Shown: positions 8,245 through 16,690 of the stretch, in pieces
Position numbering within the stretch: the first letter of the stretch is position 1
Layout of the letters: each line of letters opens with the position of its first letter
From: Aliiroseovarius pelagivivens
Lineage (GTDB): Bacteria; Pseudomonadota; Alphaproteobacteria; Rhodobacterales; Rhodobacteraceae
Assembly: GCF_900302485.1 (NCBI RefSeq)
Contig: NZ_OMOI01000001.1
Span: forward strand, 2,294,001 to 2,358,000
DNA: 64,000 bases
Direction: 5' to 3'
Notes under the pieces: model-generated
The model's input: the letters and a program-made list of their open reading frames with translations, nothing else
Told to the model about the DNA's origin: nothing
Database searches by the model: none
Program-made: the position numbers and the translations under genes

Positions 8245-9339
8245 TTACTTCAGCGTGTCGGCGTGAGCTTTACCCAAGCTTGCGTTCGAAGCTTGTGCGC
8301 CGGCCCAGAATGGAACCGCGATGTCCGCGAAATCCTTCTGAGACTGCCAAACTTCTGCGAAGAACTCGTTTTCATCCGCAGCGGCTTGCAGCGCGTTCTT
8401 GGCAGCCGCCATGTACTCGGTGAAGTAGTCGGCTGGAGTGTCCTCAAGGATAACACCGTGGTTGTCGGTCAGATCCTTCAGCGCCTTACCGTTTTCATAG
8501 ATGCGGTAGGACATGGACTTGGACAGCGAGGCGTTTGCCGCAACTTCCAGAGCTTTCTTTTCAAGATCAGTGAGCGAGTCATAGAAATCGCCGTTCACAT
8601 ACATGTCGGCGTTCACAACAACCTGGTGCAGACCCTGCAGGTAGTAGTGCTTGAGCACTTTCTGGAAACCAAAGACAGAGTCAGGCTTCGGGCAGCACCA
8701 TTCAGCCGCATCGATCGTGCCTTTTTCCAGTGCTGGCAGGATGTCACCGCCACCCATGGCAACGGCAGGAACGCCGATGTCAGCATAGGCTGCACCAACC
8801 ATTCCGGGAGGTGCGCGGAAACGCATCTGGCGGAAGTCATCCATAGACTCGATTGGCTTCGGGAACCAACCCAGAGCTTCGGGGCCAACTGGCTGCAGCA
8901 TGAAGGCTTTAACGTTCACGCCCATTTCATCCCAAAGGCGGTCGTACAGCTCACGGCCTCCGCCATATTGGAACCAGCTCAGGAACGCGATGTTGTCGAG
9001 GCCAACACCAGCACCCGCGACCGGTGCACCAAAGAGGTTGGCTGCAACATGCTTGCCGCCCCAATAATGCGTCCAGGCAAAGCCACCTTCAACAAGACCG
9101 GCGTCAACCGCGTCCATGATGTCACGCGGACCGACGACGGCACCTGCTGGTAAAACCTCGATGGTCAGCGACCCGTTGGTCAATGCGGCGACGTCTTTAC
9201 CAAATTCGTTCAGCATAAAGACTTCGTCAGCTGTGTTCGGCAGAACCGATTGAATGCGCAGCACTTTTTCAGCCATCGCAGCGGACACGGAAAGTGCCAA
9301 TGCTGCAGCGCTGACTGCTACATGTTTTAGTTTGAACAT
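8245..9339 (-). CDS. TRAP transporter solute-binding protein (DctP family)
   Basis: A periplasmic solute receptor of 364 residues with a clear signal peptide ending in SAAMA before EKVLRIQSVLPN. It follows the DctP/YiaO pattern, including the conserved segment FRQMRFRAPPGMVGAAYADIGV, whose arginine normally contacts an acidic group on the ligand, and the helix LPALEKGTIDAAEW. This class frequently binds carboxylates and also sulfonates, consistent with DHPS. It delivers substrate to the fused permease encoded next in the operon. The ribosome site AGGGAGGAACAGC lies directly upstream of the ATG. The ligand is inferred from neighbours only. Confidence 0.9.
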   Translation of the reverse strand: MFKLKHVAVSAAALALSVSAAMAEKVLRIQSVLPNTADEVFMLNEFGKDVAALTNGSLTIEVLPAGAVVGPRDIMDAVDAGLVEGGFAWTHYWGGKHVAANLFGAPVAGAGVGLDNIAFLSWFQYGGGRELYDRLWDEMGVNVKAFMLQPVGPEALGWFPKPIESMDDFRQMRFRAPPGMVGAAYADIGVPAVAMGGGDILPALEKGTIDAAEWCCPKPDSVFGFQKVLKHYYLQGLHQVVVNADMYVNGDFYDSLTDLEKKALEVAANASLSKSMSYRIYENGKALKDLTDNHGVILEDTPADYFTEYMAAAKNALQAAADENEFFAEVWQSQKDFADIAVPFWAGAQASNASLGKAHADTLK

Positions 9340-9481
9340 TGCTGTTCCTCCCTAGTTGTATTGCCTTCACGTTTGTTTTCATTGCTGCCAAAGGCGAAGG
9401 CATGATCCTGGCAGTTGTCGGTTGGCAAAGCTGATGCGTGCATCCGCATGCCAAAAGGTCTTAGTTTCTTGATTGAATTGC

Positions 9482-11083
9482 TCATAAGCTCGCATCCCTC
9501 AGAACAAGGTCACTGGCTTTCTCTCCAATCATTATGGCTGGTGCATTGGTGTTGCCGCTGACGATCTGCGGCATGATCGAGGCATCGGCCACGCGCAGGC
9601 CCTGTACCCCTTTGACCCGAAGGTCAGGGTCCAGAACTGCCATCGGGTCGACGCCCATCTTACAGGTTCCGGTTGGATGATAGATCGTCACAGATGAACG
9701 ACGCGCCCAATCCAAGGTCGCCTCTTCATCGTCAAACGCAACGTGCGCGCCCGGCGCGTGCTCTTCGGTGACATGTGATCTAAGCGGTTCGGTCTGCGCA
9801 ATTTTACGCGCGATCTGAATGCCCTTCACGATTGTCCTGCAATCTGTTTCGGTCGACAGGTAATTCGGATGGATTTCCGGATGGTCATCCATGTTGTCCG
9901 AGGTCAGCGTCAGATGACCCGCACTTTCAGGGCGCAGCTGCAAGACTGAAGCTGTAAAGGCCGAGAACTTGTGTGGCCCGTCGGCGGGCTTGTCTGCGCT
10001 CCAAGGCTGAATGTGAAACTGAATATCGGGCGTCGCAAGGTGGTCTTCTGTTTTCAGAAACCCGGTGCCGAGGCTGGCTGCCATAGTCATCGGACCGCGC
10101 TGCGTCAGCAAATATTGGATGCCGATCATGGCTTGCTTGAAGATATTGCTTGTCTCGGTGTTGATCGTGCTGAGATTTGTCTTAAAAACAGGGCGCGCCT
10201 GCAAGTGGTCCTGCAGGTTCTTGCCCACTCCCTTAAGGTCGACTTTCACCTCAATCCCGAGTGACTTCAGTTCGTCAGCATCGCCAATGCCTGAAAGCAT
10301 CAGGATCTGTGGCGACCCAATTGCACCAGCGCTGAGGATCACCTCGCGCCGCGCTTTAAGCTCTTGCATCTTTCCATTCTGACGGGCGCGCACACCAACT
10401 GCACGCGCGTCTTTGATCAGGACCTTTTCAGTTTGGATATCGGTGATGACATGCAAATTCTTCCGGTCACGGTAGGGCGTCAGATACGCGGCAGCAGACG
10501 AACAGCGCCGGCCGCCCTTCATCGTCAGTTGGAAATGCCCGACGCCTTCTTGGTCTTCGCCATTGTAGTCTGGGTTGCGCGGGTAACCTGCCGCGACAGC
10601 AGCATCCAGCCACGTATCAACGATGTCTCGTTTCAATCTCGAATGCTGAACAGAAAGCGGTCCGGATTTGCCACGCAAGCCCGTGCTGTCTTCACCTTCC
10701 CAGCTTTCAGAGCGCTTGAAGAAGGGCAAGACGTCATCCCAGCCCCAGCCCGAGCAGCCCATCTGTGCCCAGCCATTGTAGTCCTCTGGTTGGCCGCGAA
10801 CGTAGAGCAATCCATTGATCGAGCTTGATCCCCCCAAGACACGACCGCGCGGCCAAGGAATGGAGCGTCCTGCGATTCCCGGATCTGCTTGAGTATTGTA
10901 GCGCCAATCGCTGCGCGGATTGTCCATCGTGCGGAAATACCCAACCGGAATATGGATCCATGGATTGCTGTCTTTCGGCCCCGCCTCAAGCAGCGCGACC
11001 GAGTACTTTCCGCTTTCGGAAAGACGGTTGGCAAGTGCGCATCCAGCGGACCCTGCCCCGACAACGATGAAGTCAAACTCCAT
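9482..11083 (-). CDS. GMC-family FAD oxidoreductase (choline-dehydrogenase-like)
   Basis: The 533-residue protein is a full-length GMC oxidoreductase. It has the N-terminal FAD site VVGAGSAGCALANRLSE, signature 1 (PRGRVLGGSSSINGLLYVRG), signature 2 (GAIGSPQILMLSGIG), and the catalytic His region YHPTGTCKMG near the end. It would oxidise a primary alcohol using FAD and pass electrons to a membrane acceptor. It is the first gene of the minus-strand sulfonate operon and is divergent from the IclR regulator. This suggests that the regulator controls it. It could be choline dehydrogenase, but no betaine genes are near. An alcohol in the DHPS route or a related polyol is plausible. Ribosome site GGAGG precedes the ATG. 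Confidence 0.82.
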   Translation of the reverse strand: MEFDFIVVGAGSAGCALANRLSESGKYSVALLEAGPKDSNPWIHIPVGYFRTMDNPRSDWRYNTQADPGIAGRSIPWPRGRVLGGSSSINGLLYVRGQPEDYNGWAQMGCSGWGWDDVLPFFKRSESWEGEDSTGLRGKSGPLSVQHSRLKRDIVDTWLDAAVAAGYPRNPDYNGEDQEGVGHFQLTMKGGRRCSSAAAYLTPYRDRKNLHVITDIQTEKVLIKDARAVGVRARQNGKMQELKARREVILSAGAIGSPQILMLSGIGDADELKSLGIEVKVDLKGVGKNLQDHLQARPVFKTNLSTINTETSNIFKQAMIGIQYLLTQRGPMTMAASLGTGFLKTEDHLATPDIQFHIQPWSADKPADGPHKFSAFTASVLQLRPESAGHLTLTSDNMDDHPEIHPNYLSTETDCRTIVKGIQIARKIAQTEPLRSHVTEEHAPGAHVAFDDEEATLDWARRSSVTIYHPTGTCKMGVDPMAVLDPDLRVKGVQGLRVADASIMPQIVSGNTNAPAIMIGEKASDLVLRDASL

Positions 11084-11107
11084 TTATCCTCCAAATTATC
11101 AAAAAAT

Positions 11108-11138
11108 GAGACTTTTAGTCTCGTTTTTCGTAACGAAA
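11108..11138. promoter_or_regulatory. paired palindromes in the divergent GMC-oxidoreductase/IclR promoter region
   Basis: Two inverted repeats sit in the 107-base intergenic region. One is GAGAC-TTTTA-GTCTC (11108-11122). The other is the 13-base palindrome TTTCGT-A-ACGAAA (11126-11138). IclR-family operators are often short palindromes of this TTCG/CGAA type, so the second is the better operator candidate. Its position between the two start codons suits autoregulation plus operon control. The assignment is inference. Confidence 0.5.
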
Positions 11139-11190
11139 GAGCCTACGATGATTCGGAATAAACGCAATATTCTTTTTTGGAGGGCCTGCT

Positions 11191-11955
11191 ATGGCTGCGT
11201 CAGATCGGCTTCCGACAAACCTTCGGACGCTGCATATTCTTGAGGTGTTAGGGCGAAGTGATCAGCCTATGACCGCCACAGAAATTAATGATGTGCTCGG
11301 CTTGCCCAAACAAACTGTGCATCGTCTGTGTGCGACACTTGAACAAAACGGCTTCATTGCGCGGATTGGGAGCTCGAAAAAGTATCAAGTTGCAAGGCGG
11401 CTACGCGAACTTGGATCAGGGCTTCTGCACAATTCAAGAGACCACATAGTTAGACGTCAGATTCTCAAGGATCTCGCAAACAGTGTGGGGGAAACCGTCA
11501 ACTACGTTGTCCCAGAGGATGACGGCATGCGATACCTTGACCGGGTCGAAACCGATTGGGCCTTCCGCATTCAGTTGCCCATCGGAACGAATGTGCCATT
11601 TCATTGCACCGCGAGCGGCAAGTGTTTCTTGGCAAGCCTGCCCGCAAGACAACAGCAAAGCCTGGTCGAGAATTTGAACCTTAGTGCCATGACGGGGCAA
11701 ACGCACATTTCTGCGGACACGTTGTTAGAGGAATTGGCCGATATTCGTAAACAGAAGTACTCTCTGGACAGCGAAGAGTTCCTAGACGGAATGATCGCTT
11801 TGGCGGTCCCGGTCACAGATGCCAATGGTCGGTTTGTCGCATCAATCGCTATGCACGGCCCAACCCAAAGGTTGTCTATCGACCTATTGGTATCTCAGGT
11901 GGATTTGATCCAAAATGCGGCTAAGCAGCTGAGTAGAGTGCTTTTTTCCGACTAA
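11191..11955 (+). CDS. IclR-family transcriptional regulator
   Basis: A 254-residue regulator with an N-terminal winged helix-turn-helix (about residues 8-65; MTATEINDVLGLPKQTVHRLCATL is the recognition region) and a C-terminal IclR effector domain. The effector domain contains the conserved HCTASGKCFLASL segment and IALAVPVTDANGRFVASIAMHGP. The ATG follows a strong GGAGG site. It is divergent from the sulfonate operon and is the only regulator next to it, so it probably senses DHPS or an intermediate. IclR members can repress or activate. The direction cannot be told from sequence. Confidence 0.9.
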   Translation: MAASDRLPTNLRTLHILEVLGRSDQPMTATEINDVLGLPKQTVHRLCATLEQNGFIARIGSSKKYQVARRLRELGSGLLHNSRDHIVRRQILKDLANSVGETVNYVVPEDDGMRYLDRVETDWAFRIQLPIGTNVPFHCTASGKCFLASLPARQQQSLVENLNLSAMTGQTHISADTLLEELADIRKQKYSLDSEEFLDGMIALAVPVTDANGRFVASIAMHGPTQRLSIDLLVSQVDLIQNAAKQLSRVLFSD

Positions 11956-12016
11956 CATGTTCCACTTTCACGAAGGTTCCTCGGAAGTTCTATAACCTCA
12001 CCTCATCTACGGGCCG

Positions 12017-12330
12017 TTGTTCAAGGTGATCGTGGGGCCGCAGCCGCAAGACACCCCGCAGGAGCAGGTCCACGATGCCCCGAGTGGCGAGAAGCCAAAG
12101 CACGACACCAAGCTCTTGGAGATGCTAGGGCCCTTCCTCGTCTCCGAACTGACCAATGCGCAGCTGCGCCGCTGGCACAGCAAAGTTCGCAAGGAAGTTG
12201 GCGCGCATACCGGCAACCGCGTCTTGTGATGCTGAAAGGTATCTTAGCGCTGGCCCAAGAAGACTTCGGCGATCCGGAAAAACACGGTGTCGCCAAGGGC
12301 GCGGACAGTGAAACCTCGTTGAGCCATTGA
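12017..12330 (+). pseudogene. frameshifted remnant of a tyrosine-type integrase (core-binding region)
   Basis: An open frame from about 12017 to 12229 ends in a segment resembling the core-binding domain of tyrosine integrases (LGPFLVSELTNAQLRRWHSKV, then TGNRVL). The same similarity continues in another frame from 12229 to 12330 (MLKGILALAQEDFG), so a frameshift separates the two parts. The catalytic domain with its Arg-His-Arg-Tyr residues is absent. It lies between the IclR gene and an unrelated membrane-protein gene in the 11956-12347 gap, where nothing else was recognised. The call depends on short similarity judged by eye. Confidence 0.42.
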
Positions 12331-12347
12331 ACTTCTCCTTTCTTTCA

Positions 12348-13058
12348 TCATGCGGCGGAAACATGTGCCCCGGTCTCAGCCGCGTTGGCACGTCTTTGAA
12401 CAAGCAACCTTAGGCAAAATGCCGTCTCGGCAAGGATCGTCAATCCGTAGGCAGGCGCGAATACCAAGGTCAGCTCGGGTGCAAAGAAACGCAAAGCACT
12501 GCCAGCAAGATAGACCAGCCCGGCAAGCGCAAGTCCCGCGCCGAATACCCGTGCAAAGAGGCCTGACCTCCAGACCAGAAGCCCCATGATCAGGCTGTTC
12601 ACGCCAAAGAACACGAGGCCAAGATCATAGCCATGTGCATGCAAGTCGAAGAACACCAGCGCAAGCGTCGGCGCATCAGAGAGGGCATCAGCACGCGACA
12701 AAACCAGCCAGCCAGTCAGCAGGCTCAAAAGGCTGGCGGCAATCAATACGGTCTGGATCAGGCGGAAAACCATGGCCGATAGCGCAAGGCCCGGCGCTTT
12801 TGCCCGGAAGATCAGATAGAGCAGAATGGCCAGCCCCGCATCACTAAGCGCCATCACAAGGTCGGCGGCGATGGCCAGACGAAACTGCCCCGGTGCGGCC
12901 AGGATCGCGTTAGCTGTGGCATCAGCATTCCCGAGATCGATCAAAGGCGCGCGCAAGCCAAGTTCCGCACCAAGGCCTGTGATGATGATCACAAGATAGA
13001 GCATTCCGGCGAACCGCGCCTTGCGCGCAAGGTCGGGTGTGAGAGTTGAATTGGGCAT
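12348..13058 (-). CDS. DUF4386 family membrane protein
   Basis: A 236-residue protein with six or so hydrophobic segments and a short N-terminal soluble stretch (MPNSTLTPDLARKARFAG, then the first helix). The pattern is typical of the DUF4386 family: the early RKARFAGMLYLVIIITG segment, a middle helix pair, and the LHAHGYDLGLVFFGVNSLIMG segment. Function is unknown. A good AAGGAT ribosome site precedes the ATG. It ends the minus-strand run that begins with the LysR gene at 16425, with only 26 bases to the EamA gene. Confidence 0.8.
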   Translation of the reverse strand: MPNSTLTPDLARKARFAGMLYLVIIITGLGAELGLRAPLIDLGNADATANAILAAPGQFRLAIAADLVMALSDAGLAILLYLIFRAKAPGLALSAMVFRLIQTVLIAASLLSLLTGWLVLSRADALSDAPTLALVFFDLHAHGYDLGLVFFGVNSLIMGLLVWRSGLFARVFGAGLALAGLVYLAGSALRFFAPELTLVFAPAYGLTILAETAFCLRLLVQRRANAAETGAHVSAA

Positions 13059-13084
13059 TGCATCGATCCTTTCTTGTGAGGTGG

Positions 13085-13987
13085 TCAGGCGTTTCGTGCG
13101 CGTGGTGTCATGTGCCCTGCGGTTGCAGCTTTAATGCTGGGTCGGTTCGCGCGCTGCCCAGCCCACACTGAGACGAGGACAATGACCGCGCCGAGGGCCT
13201 GCAAGGGTGAGAGAGATTGCCCAAGCACCACCCAGCCCAGCAGAACCGCTGTCACGGGGCTCATCATGCCAAGCATGGAAACCGCACCGGGTTCGATCCG
13301 CGCGACACCCCGGAACCAAAGCGCATAGGTTGCGGCAGCACCGATAAGGCTCAGCCAGATCAGCCCGGCGAAATTGGTCGCTGACAGCGGCGGCAAGGGT
13401 GGCTCGACAATCAGGGCAAGCGGCAACAAGATCAGCCCTCCGGCGGTCAGCTGCCATGCGGTGAAGCTAAGGGCCGAGACTGGTGGTTGCCATTTGCGGC
13501 TAAGCACCGTGCCCGCCGCCATGGAAGCCGCACCGCCCAGACCGGCGGCAATTCCTATGGGATCAAGATTGGCTTCCGGCCCGATCAACAACAACCCGAC
13601 GCCGAGGATACCCATAGTCGCCGCAACGACAGCGCCTGCCTTGATCGGCGTGCCAAGCCAACCGCGCGCCATAAGAATGACCATCATCGCTTGCAACGAT
13701 CCAAGCGTCGCCGCGACCCCACCGGGAAGCCGGTAAGCGGCGACAAACAAAAGAACCCAAAAAAGGGCGAAGTTGAAACTGCCCAGCAGGAAAGTGCGGC
13801 CTAGCCATGCGCGCGGTGGCAAGCAGCGAGTGAGCGCGAGCAGAAGAAGGCCTGCAGGCAGCGCCCGCAGCGCTGCGATTGTCACTGGATAACCCGCGGG
13901 CAAGGCTTCGGTCGTAACAAGGTAAGTGCTGCCCCAGATCGCCGGAGCAAGTGCCGTCAGAATAATATCGCTGTTGCGTGACATCAT
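13085..13987 (-). CDS. EamA/DMT-family transporter
   Basis: A 300-residue drug/metabolite-type exporter with ten predicted membrane segments arranged as two EamA repeats. The first repeat begins LTALAPAIWGSTYLVTTEALPAG and the second around residue 150. Members export amino acids, metabolites or drugs. The substrate is not evident. I chose the ATG pair at 13982-13987 because the longer open frame upstream carries a hydrophilic, low-complexity extension with no family match. The 181 bases to the next gene upstream (13988-14168) hold no other gene that I can support. Confidence 0.85.
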   Translation of the reverse strand: MMSRNSDIILTALAPAIWGSTYLVTTEALPAGYPVTIAALRALPAGLLLLALTRCLPPRAWLGRTFLLGSFNFALFWVLLFVAAYRLPGGVAATLGSLQAMMVILMARGWLGTPIKAGAVVAATMGILGVGLLLIGPEANLDPIGIAAGLGGAASMAAGTVLSRKWQPPVSALSFTAWQLTAGGLILLPLALIVEPPLPPLSATNFAGLIWLSLIGAAATYALWFRGVARIEPGAVSMLGMMSPVTAVLLGWVVLGQSLSPLQALGAVIVLVSVWAGQRANRPSIKAATAGHMTPRARNA

Positions 13988-14168
13988 CTTATCCTTCGTT
14001 CGGGGATCACCAGAGCAGGTGAACGGGTAGCCGGGGTGGTATGTGGCAGGAATCAAGTCCGATATCCCGCCGCATATGCGTCGAGAGGTCATGGGTGAAA
14101 TTGCGTGATCTGCGGCGATCGCGTCGGGTGCGTAAAGAAAGCCGGGGCAAAAGCATGTGGGTGTCCTT

Positions 14169-14807
14169 TCAGGCGACACGTCGGAGGGCTGCGCGCAGTT
14201 GAGCAGCCAAATCCTCGCGCGGTCCGTTGACGAGGCGCGCGCCTGTCTGCCGGACAATGAGTGTGGGGATCGAGCGGACCTGAAGCTTCCGGGCCCATTG
14301 CCGGTCAGCCTCGACTGCCTGAGCGGTCATTGGGTCGTCCAAGGCACTGGCAAAAGCAGCAGCTTCAAGGCCAAGATCCTGTGCTACGGCCAGCACGGTC
14401 ATGCGGTCGGCAACGTTGCGAGCTTCGCTGAGATGCGCGCGTTGCAGACGGTCGAACATGTCCCAGTGCGCGGCCTGTCCGCCAATCCGTTCGGCGGCTT
14501 TGCAGCCAAGCGCGGCGATCATCCCGTGGGGGTAGTCGAAACGCGCGGCGCGCATCGCATCGATATCGACCAGCCCGGGCCGGTCGCTGGCCTGACGGCA
14601 GACCGCCCAGTGGCCAAGGATCGTGTTGCGGGCATCTTCGGGTGTCCCCCACCGCGAGGCCATTTCGGCACGGCTGGCTTGAAGGACGAAAGTCCGGTGA
14701 CGAATGTCGAGATCGAACTCGTCTGCCAGATCGCGCATGCGCGATGAGATGTTGAAACACCAGCAGCACACGACGTCATGGAAAAAGACGATGGTAAGAG
14801 AGGCCAT
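14169..14807 (-). CDS. DsbA-family thioredoxin-like protein
   Basis: A 212-residue cytoplasmic DsbA/FrnE-type thioredoxin-fold protein without signal peptide. The active site near residue 14 reads CCWC, where most relatives have CPWC. A helical insertion follows, and the cis-proline segment is RSIPTLIVRQTG near residue 180. Such proteins include 2-hydroxychromene-2-carboxylate isomerase-like and FrnE-type oxidoreductases. The start overlaps the wrbA stop (TGATG), so the pair is co-translated. This suggests a shared role in quinone or thiol redox stress. The extra cysteine in the motif is unusual. Confidence 0.8.
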   Translation of the reverse strand: MASLTIVFFHDVVCCWCFNISSRMRDLADEFDLDIRHRTFVLQASRAEMASRWGTPEDARNTILGHWAVCRQASDRPGLVDIDAMRAARFDYPHGMIAALGCKAAERIGGQAAHWDMFDRLQRAHLSEARNVADRMTVLAVAQDLGLEAAAFASALDDPMTAQAVEADRQWARKLQVRSIPTLIVRQTGARLVNGPREDLAAQLRAALRRVA

Positions 14808-15430
14808 CACGCGGCCTCCTCTTGCCAATTGGTACCCGCAAGGCTTGCCGCAATCCGGGCGACATGTGCGCCTTGGAACCGCGCGCCCGCAAGATCGGTC
14901 TCGGATGGTGTGCGAGATCCGTCCGCACCAGCGATTGTGCCAGCGCCATAAGGTGCGCCGCCTACGATTTCCTCGCCCGTGGTCTGACCGGCAAAGGTGT
15001 AAGGCATTCCGGCGATCACCATGCCGAAATGCTGCAGCGGGATTTGAGTGGACAGAAGTGTCGCTTCGTGTCCGCCATGCTGAGACCCAGTAGAGGCGAA
15101 CACGGCCCCGACCTTGCCGACCAGCGCATTCCGCGCCCAAAGCCCACCGGCCTGATCCAGAAAGCACTTCATTTGACCGGCCATCATGCCGAAAAGTGTC
15201 GGGGTGCCGAAAATGACAGCATCATAGGCCTCTAGGTCGGCGGGACTGGCCACAGGGGTATCATCCAGAGCGAATCCGGCGTTTTGCCGGACTTCAGCAG
15301 GCACGGTTTCAGGAACGCGCCGCAGATCGACGTGTGTACCGGGCACAGAGCGCGCGCCTTCGGCTTCGGCTTCGGCAAGCGCACGGACATGTCCGTAGCT
15401 GGAATAATAAAGAACAAGAACACGGGTCAT
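14807..15430 (-). CDS. wrbA: NAD(P)H:quinone oxidoreductase, WrbA-type flavodoxin
   Basis: A 207-residue flavodoxin-fold enzyme that binds FMN and reduces quinones by two electrons, which limits semiquinone formation. Visible features are the phosphate-binding loop [14 protein letters not shown], the isoalloxazine loop [19 protein letters not shown], and [12 protein letters not shown]. These are all characteristic of WrbA. The length fits the family. The gene is preceded by AGAGG and followed without gap by the DsbA-like gene. The LysR gene 107 bases upstream on the same strand is its probable regulator. Confidence 0.92.
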   Translation of the reverse strand: MTRVLVLYYSSYGHVRALAEAEAEGARSVPGTHVDLRRVPETVPAEVRQNAGFALDDTPVASPADLEAYDAVIFGTPTLFGMMAGQMKCFLDQAGGLWARNALVGKVGAVFASTGSQHGGHEATLLSTQIPLQHFGMVIAGMPYTFAGQTTGEEIVGGAPYGAGTIAGADGSRTPSETDLAGARFQGAHVARIAASLAGTNWQEEAA

Positions 15431-15537
15431 GGGAACCTCTCAAGGCATTGGGTTTCGTTGCCTGAGAGGATGGGGGATGAGGCCGCCGGGAATAACCGGC
15501 GCGCTTTCACTTCATTCTTTACGCCTGTTGAAGAATG

Positions 15538-16425
15538 TCAGGGTTGCAGCGCCAAGCTCAAATGATCGAGAAACGCCGTCACTTTCGCGTCCATCCCAAG
15601 TCGCGAAGCCGTCACAGCAAAGATCTCGGGCGCGGGCAGCTCCCAATCGGGAAGAACGCAGACCAGTTCGCCGCGCGCGACCGCATCCTTTGAAACGAAT
15701 TCCGGCAAGGTGCCGATGCCTTGGCCCGAAATCAGCAGATCGCGCAAGACAAGGCTGTTGCCGACCCGGATGGTTGGATCGAGATCCAAAGTCACCGTTT
15801 CAGACGGACCGTGAAGGGTCCAGCCAGTAAGGTGATCTGCCAACAGGAAGCCAATCACACGGTGGTTCAGAACGTCCTGCGGCGACTGCGGAATGCCAAC
15901 CCGATCCAAGTAGGCCGGCGCGGCAAAAATCTGTTGCCGTACGACCCCCAGCTTGCGTGCCACAAGCGCAGAATCCGGCATGGCTGTACGGATACGGATC
16001 GAGACATCGAAACCACCTTCCACCATGTCGACCACCCGGTCATCCATCGACAGCGTTAATCGCAGGTCAGGATAAGCGTCGAGAAATTCCGGCAGGATCG
16101 GTGCGATAACCGTCTGCCCGAAAGAGCTGGAGGCATTCACTTTAAGATGACCGCGAACTGCTCCGGCGCCGTCACGAATGCGCGTCTCGATCTGGGACAC
16201 GGCATCAAGGATGCCGCTTGCTTCGTCGTAGTAAAGCTGTCCTGCATCGGTCAGAGACATCGAACGTGTCGTGCGGGTGAGCAATACGGCACCCAAGCTT
16301 TCCTCAAGCAACTTAACCTCGCGGCTCAAAAGCGCGGGCGAGACCCCGAGATCCTCCGCGGCACGCGCAAAGCTGCCGCGCTCGACGATGCGGCGGAAGG
16401 CGTTCATGACAGAGAGTTTGTCCAT
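15538..16425 (-). CDS. LysR-family transcriptional regulator
   Basis: A 295-residue LysR protein. The N-terminal helix-turn-helix (MDKLSVMNAFRRIVERGSFARAAEDLGVSPALLSREVKLLE) is followed by a substrate-binding domain of the CrgA-like subgroup. The segment HLKVNASSSFGQTVIAPILPEFL is typical of that subgroup, in which members often control quinone-stress or aromatic genes. The ATG at 16425 gives the usual MDKL start; upstream starts are non-ATG. It points the same way as wrbA rather than divergently. The gap between them (15431-15537) would hold the regulated promoter. Confidence 0.88.
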   Translation of the reverse strand: MDKLSVMNAFRRIVERGSFARAAEDLGVSPALLSREVKLLEESLGAVLLTRTTRSMSLTDAGQLYYDEASGILDAVSQIETRIRDGAGAVRGHLKVNASSSFGQTVIAPILPEFLDAYPDLRLTLSMDDRVVDMVEGGFDVSIRIRTAMPDSALVARKLGVVRQQIFAAPAYLDRVGIPQSPQDVLNHRVIGFLLADHLTGWTLHGPSETVTLDLDPTIRVGNSLVLRDLLISGQGIGTLPEFVSKDAVARGELVCVLPDWELPAPEIFAVTASRLGMDAKVTAFLDHLSLALQP

Positions 16426-16631
16426 TGGCGTTCTCAATCAATTCGTGTGGAACGATACATTAACGAGCGTTCAGATCGAAATATACCATGGATGCAGATT
16501 TCACGAGAACGAACCCAAGGCGGCCAAGGCAAAAGCTCAGATTCGTGGAGTTTGGTTGAAAGCTGTAAAGTGAGATGCTGGTGACAGAAGAACGACCAAG
16601 GACTGTCGATGTCAGCCAGTCAGACAATAAA

Positions 16632-16665
16632 GAAGCGCGCCGGGCCTGTGAGGCCGGCGCGCTTC
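16632..16665 (-). terminator. rho-independent terminator of the tau-like operon
   Basis: A 12-base perfect stem (GAAGCGCGCCGG / CCGGCGCGCTTC) encloses a ten-base loop that can add three more pairs. It begins 25 bases after the permease stop on the minus strand and is followed there by a T-rich stretch (TTCTTTATT). Its position and strength fit the end of the TauABC-like operon. Confidence 0.75.
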
Positions 16666-16690
16666 AGTTTTCAGGGGTGGTGGAAAGCCT

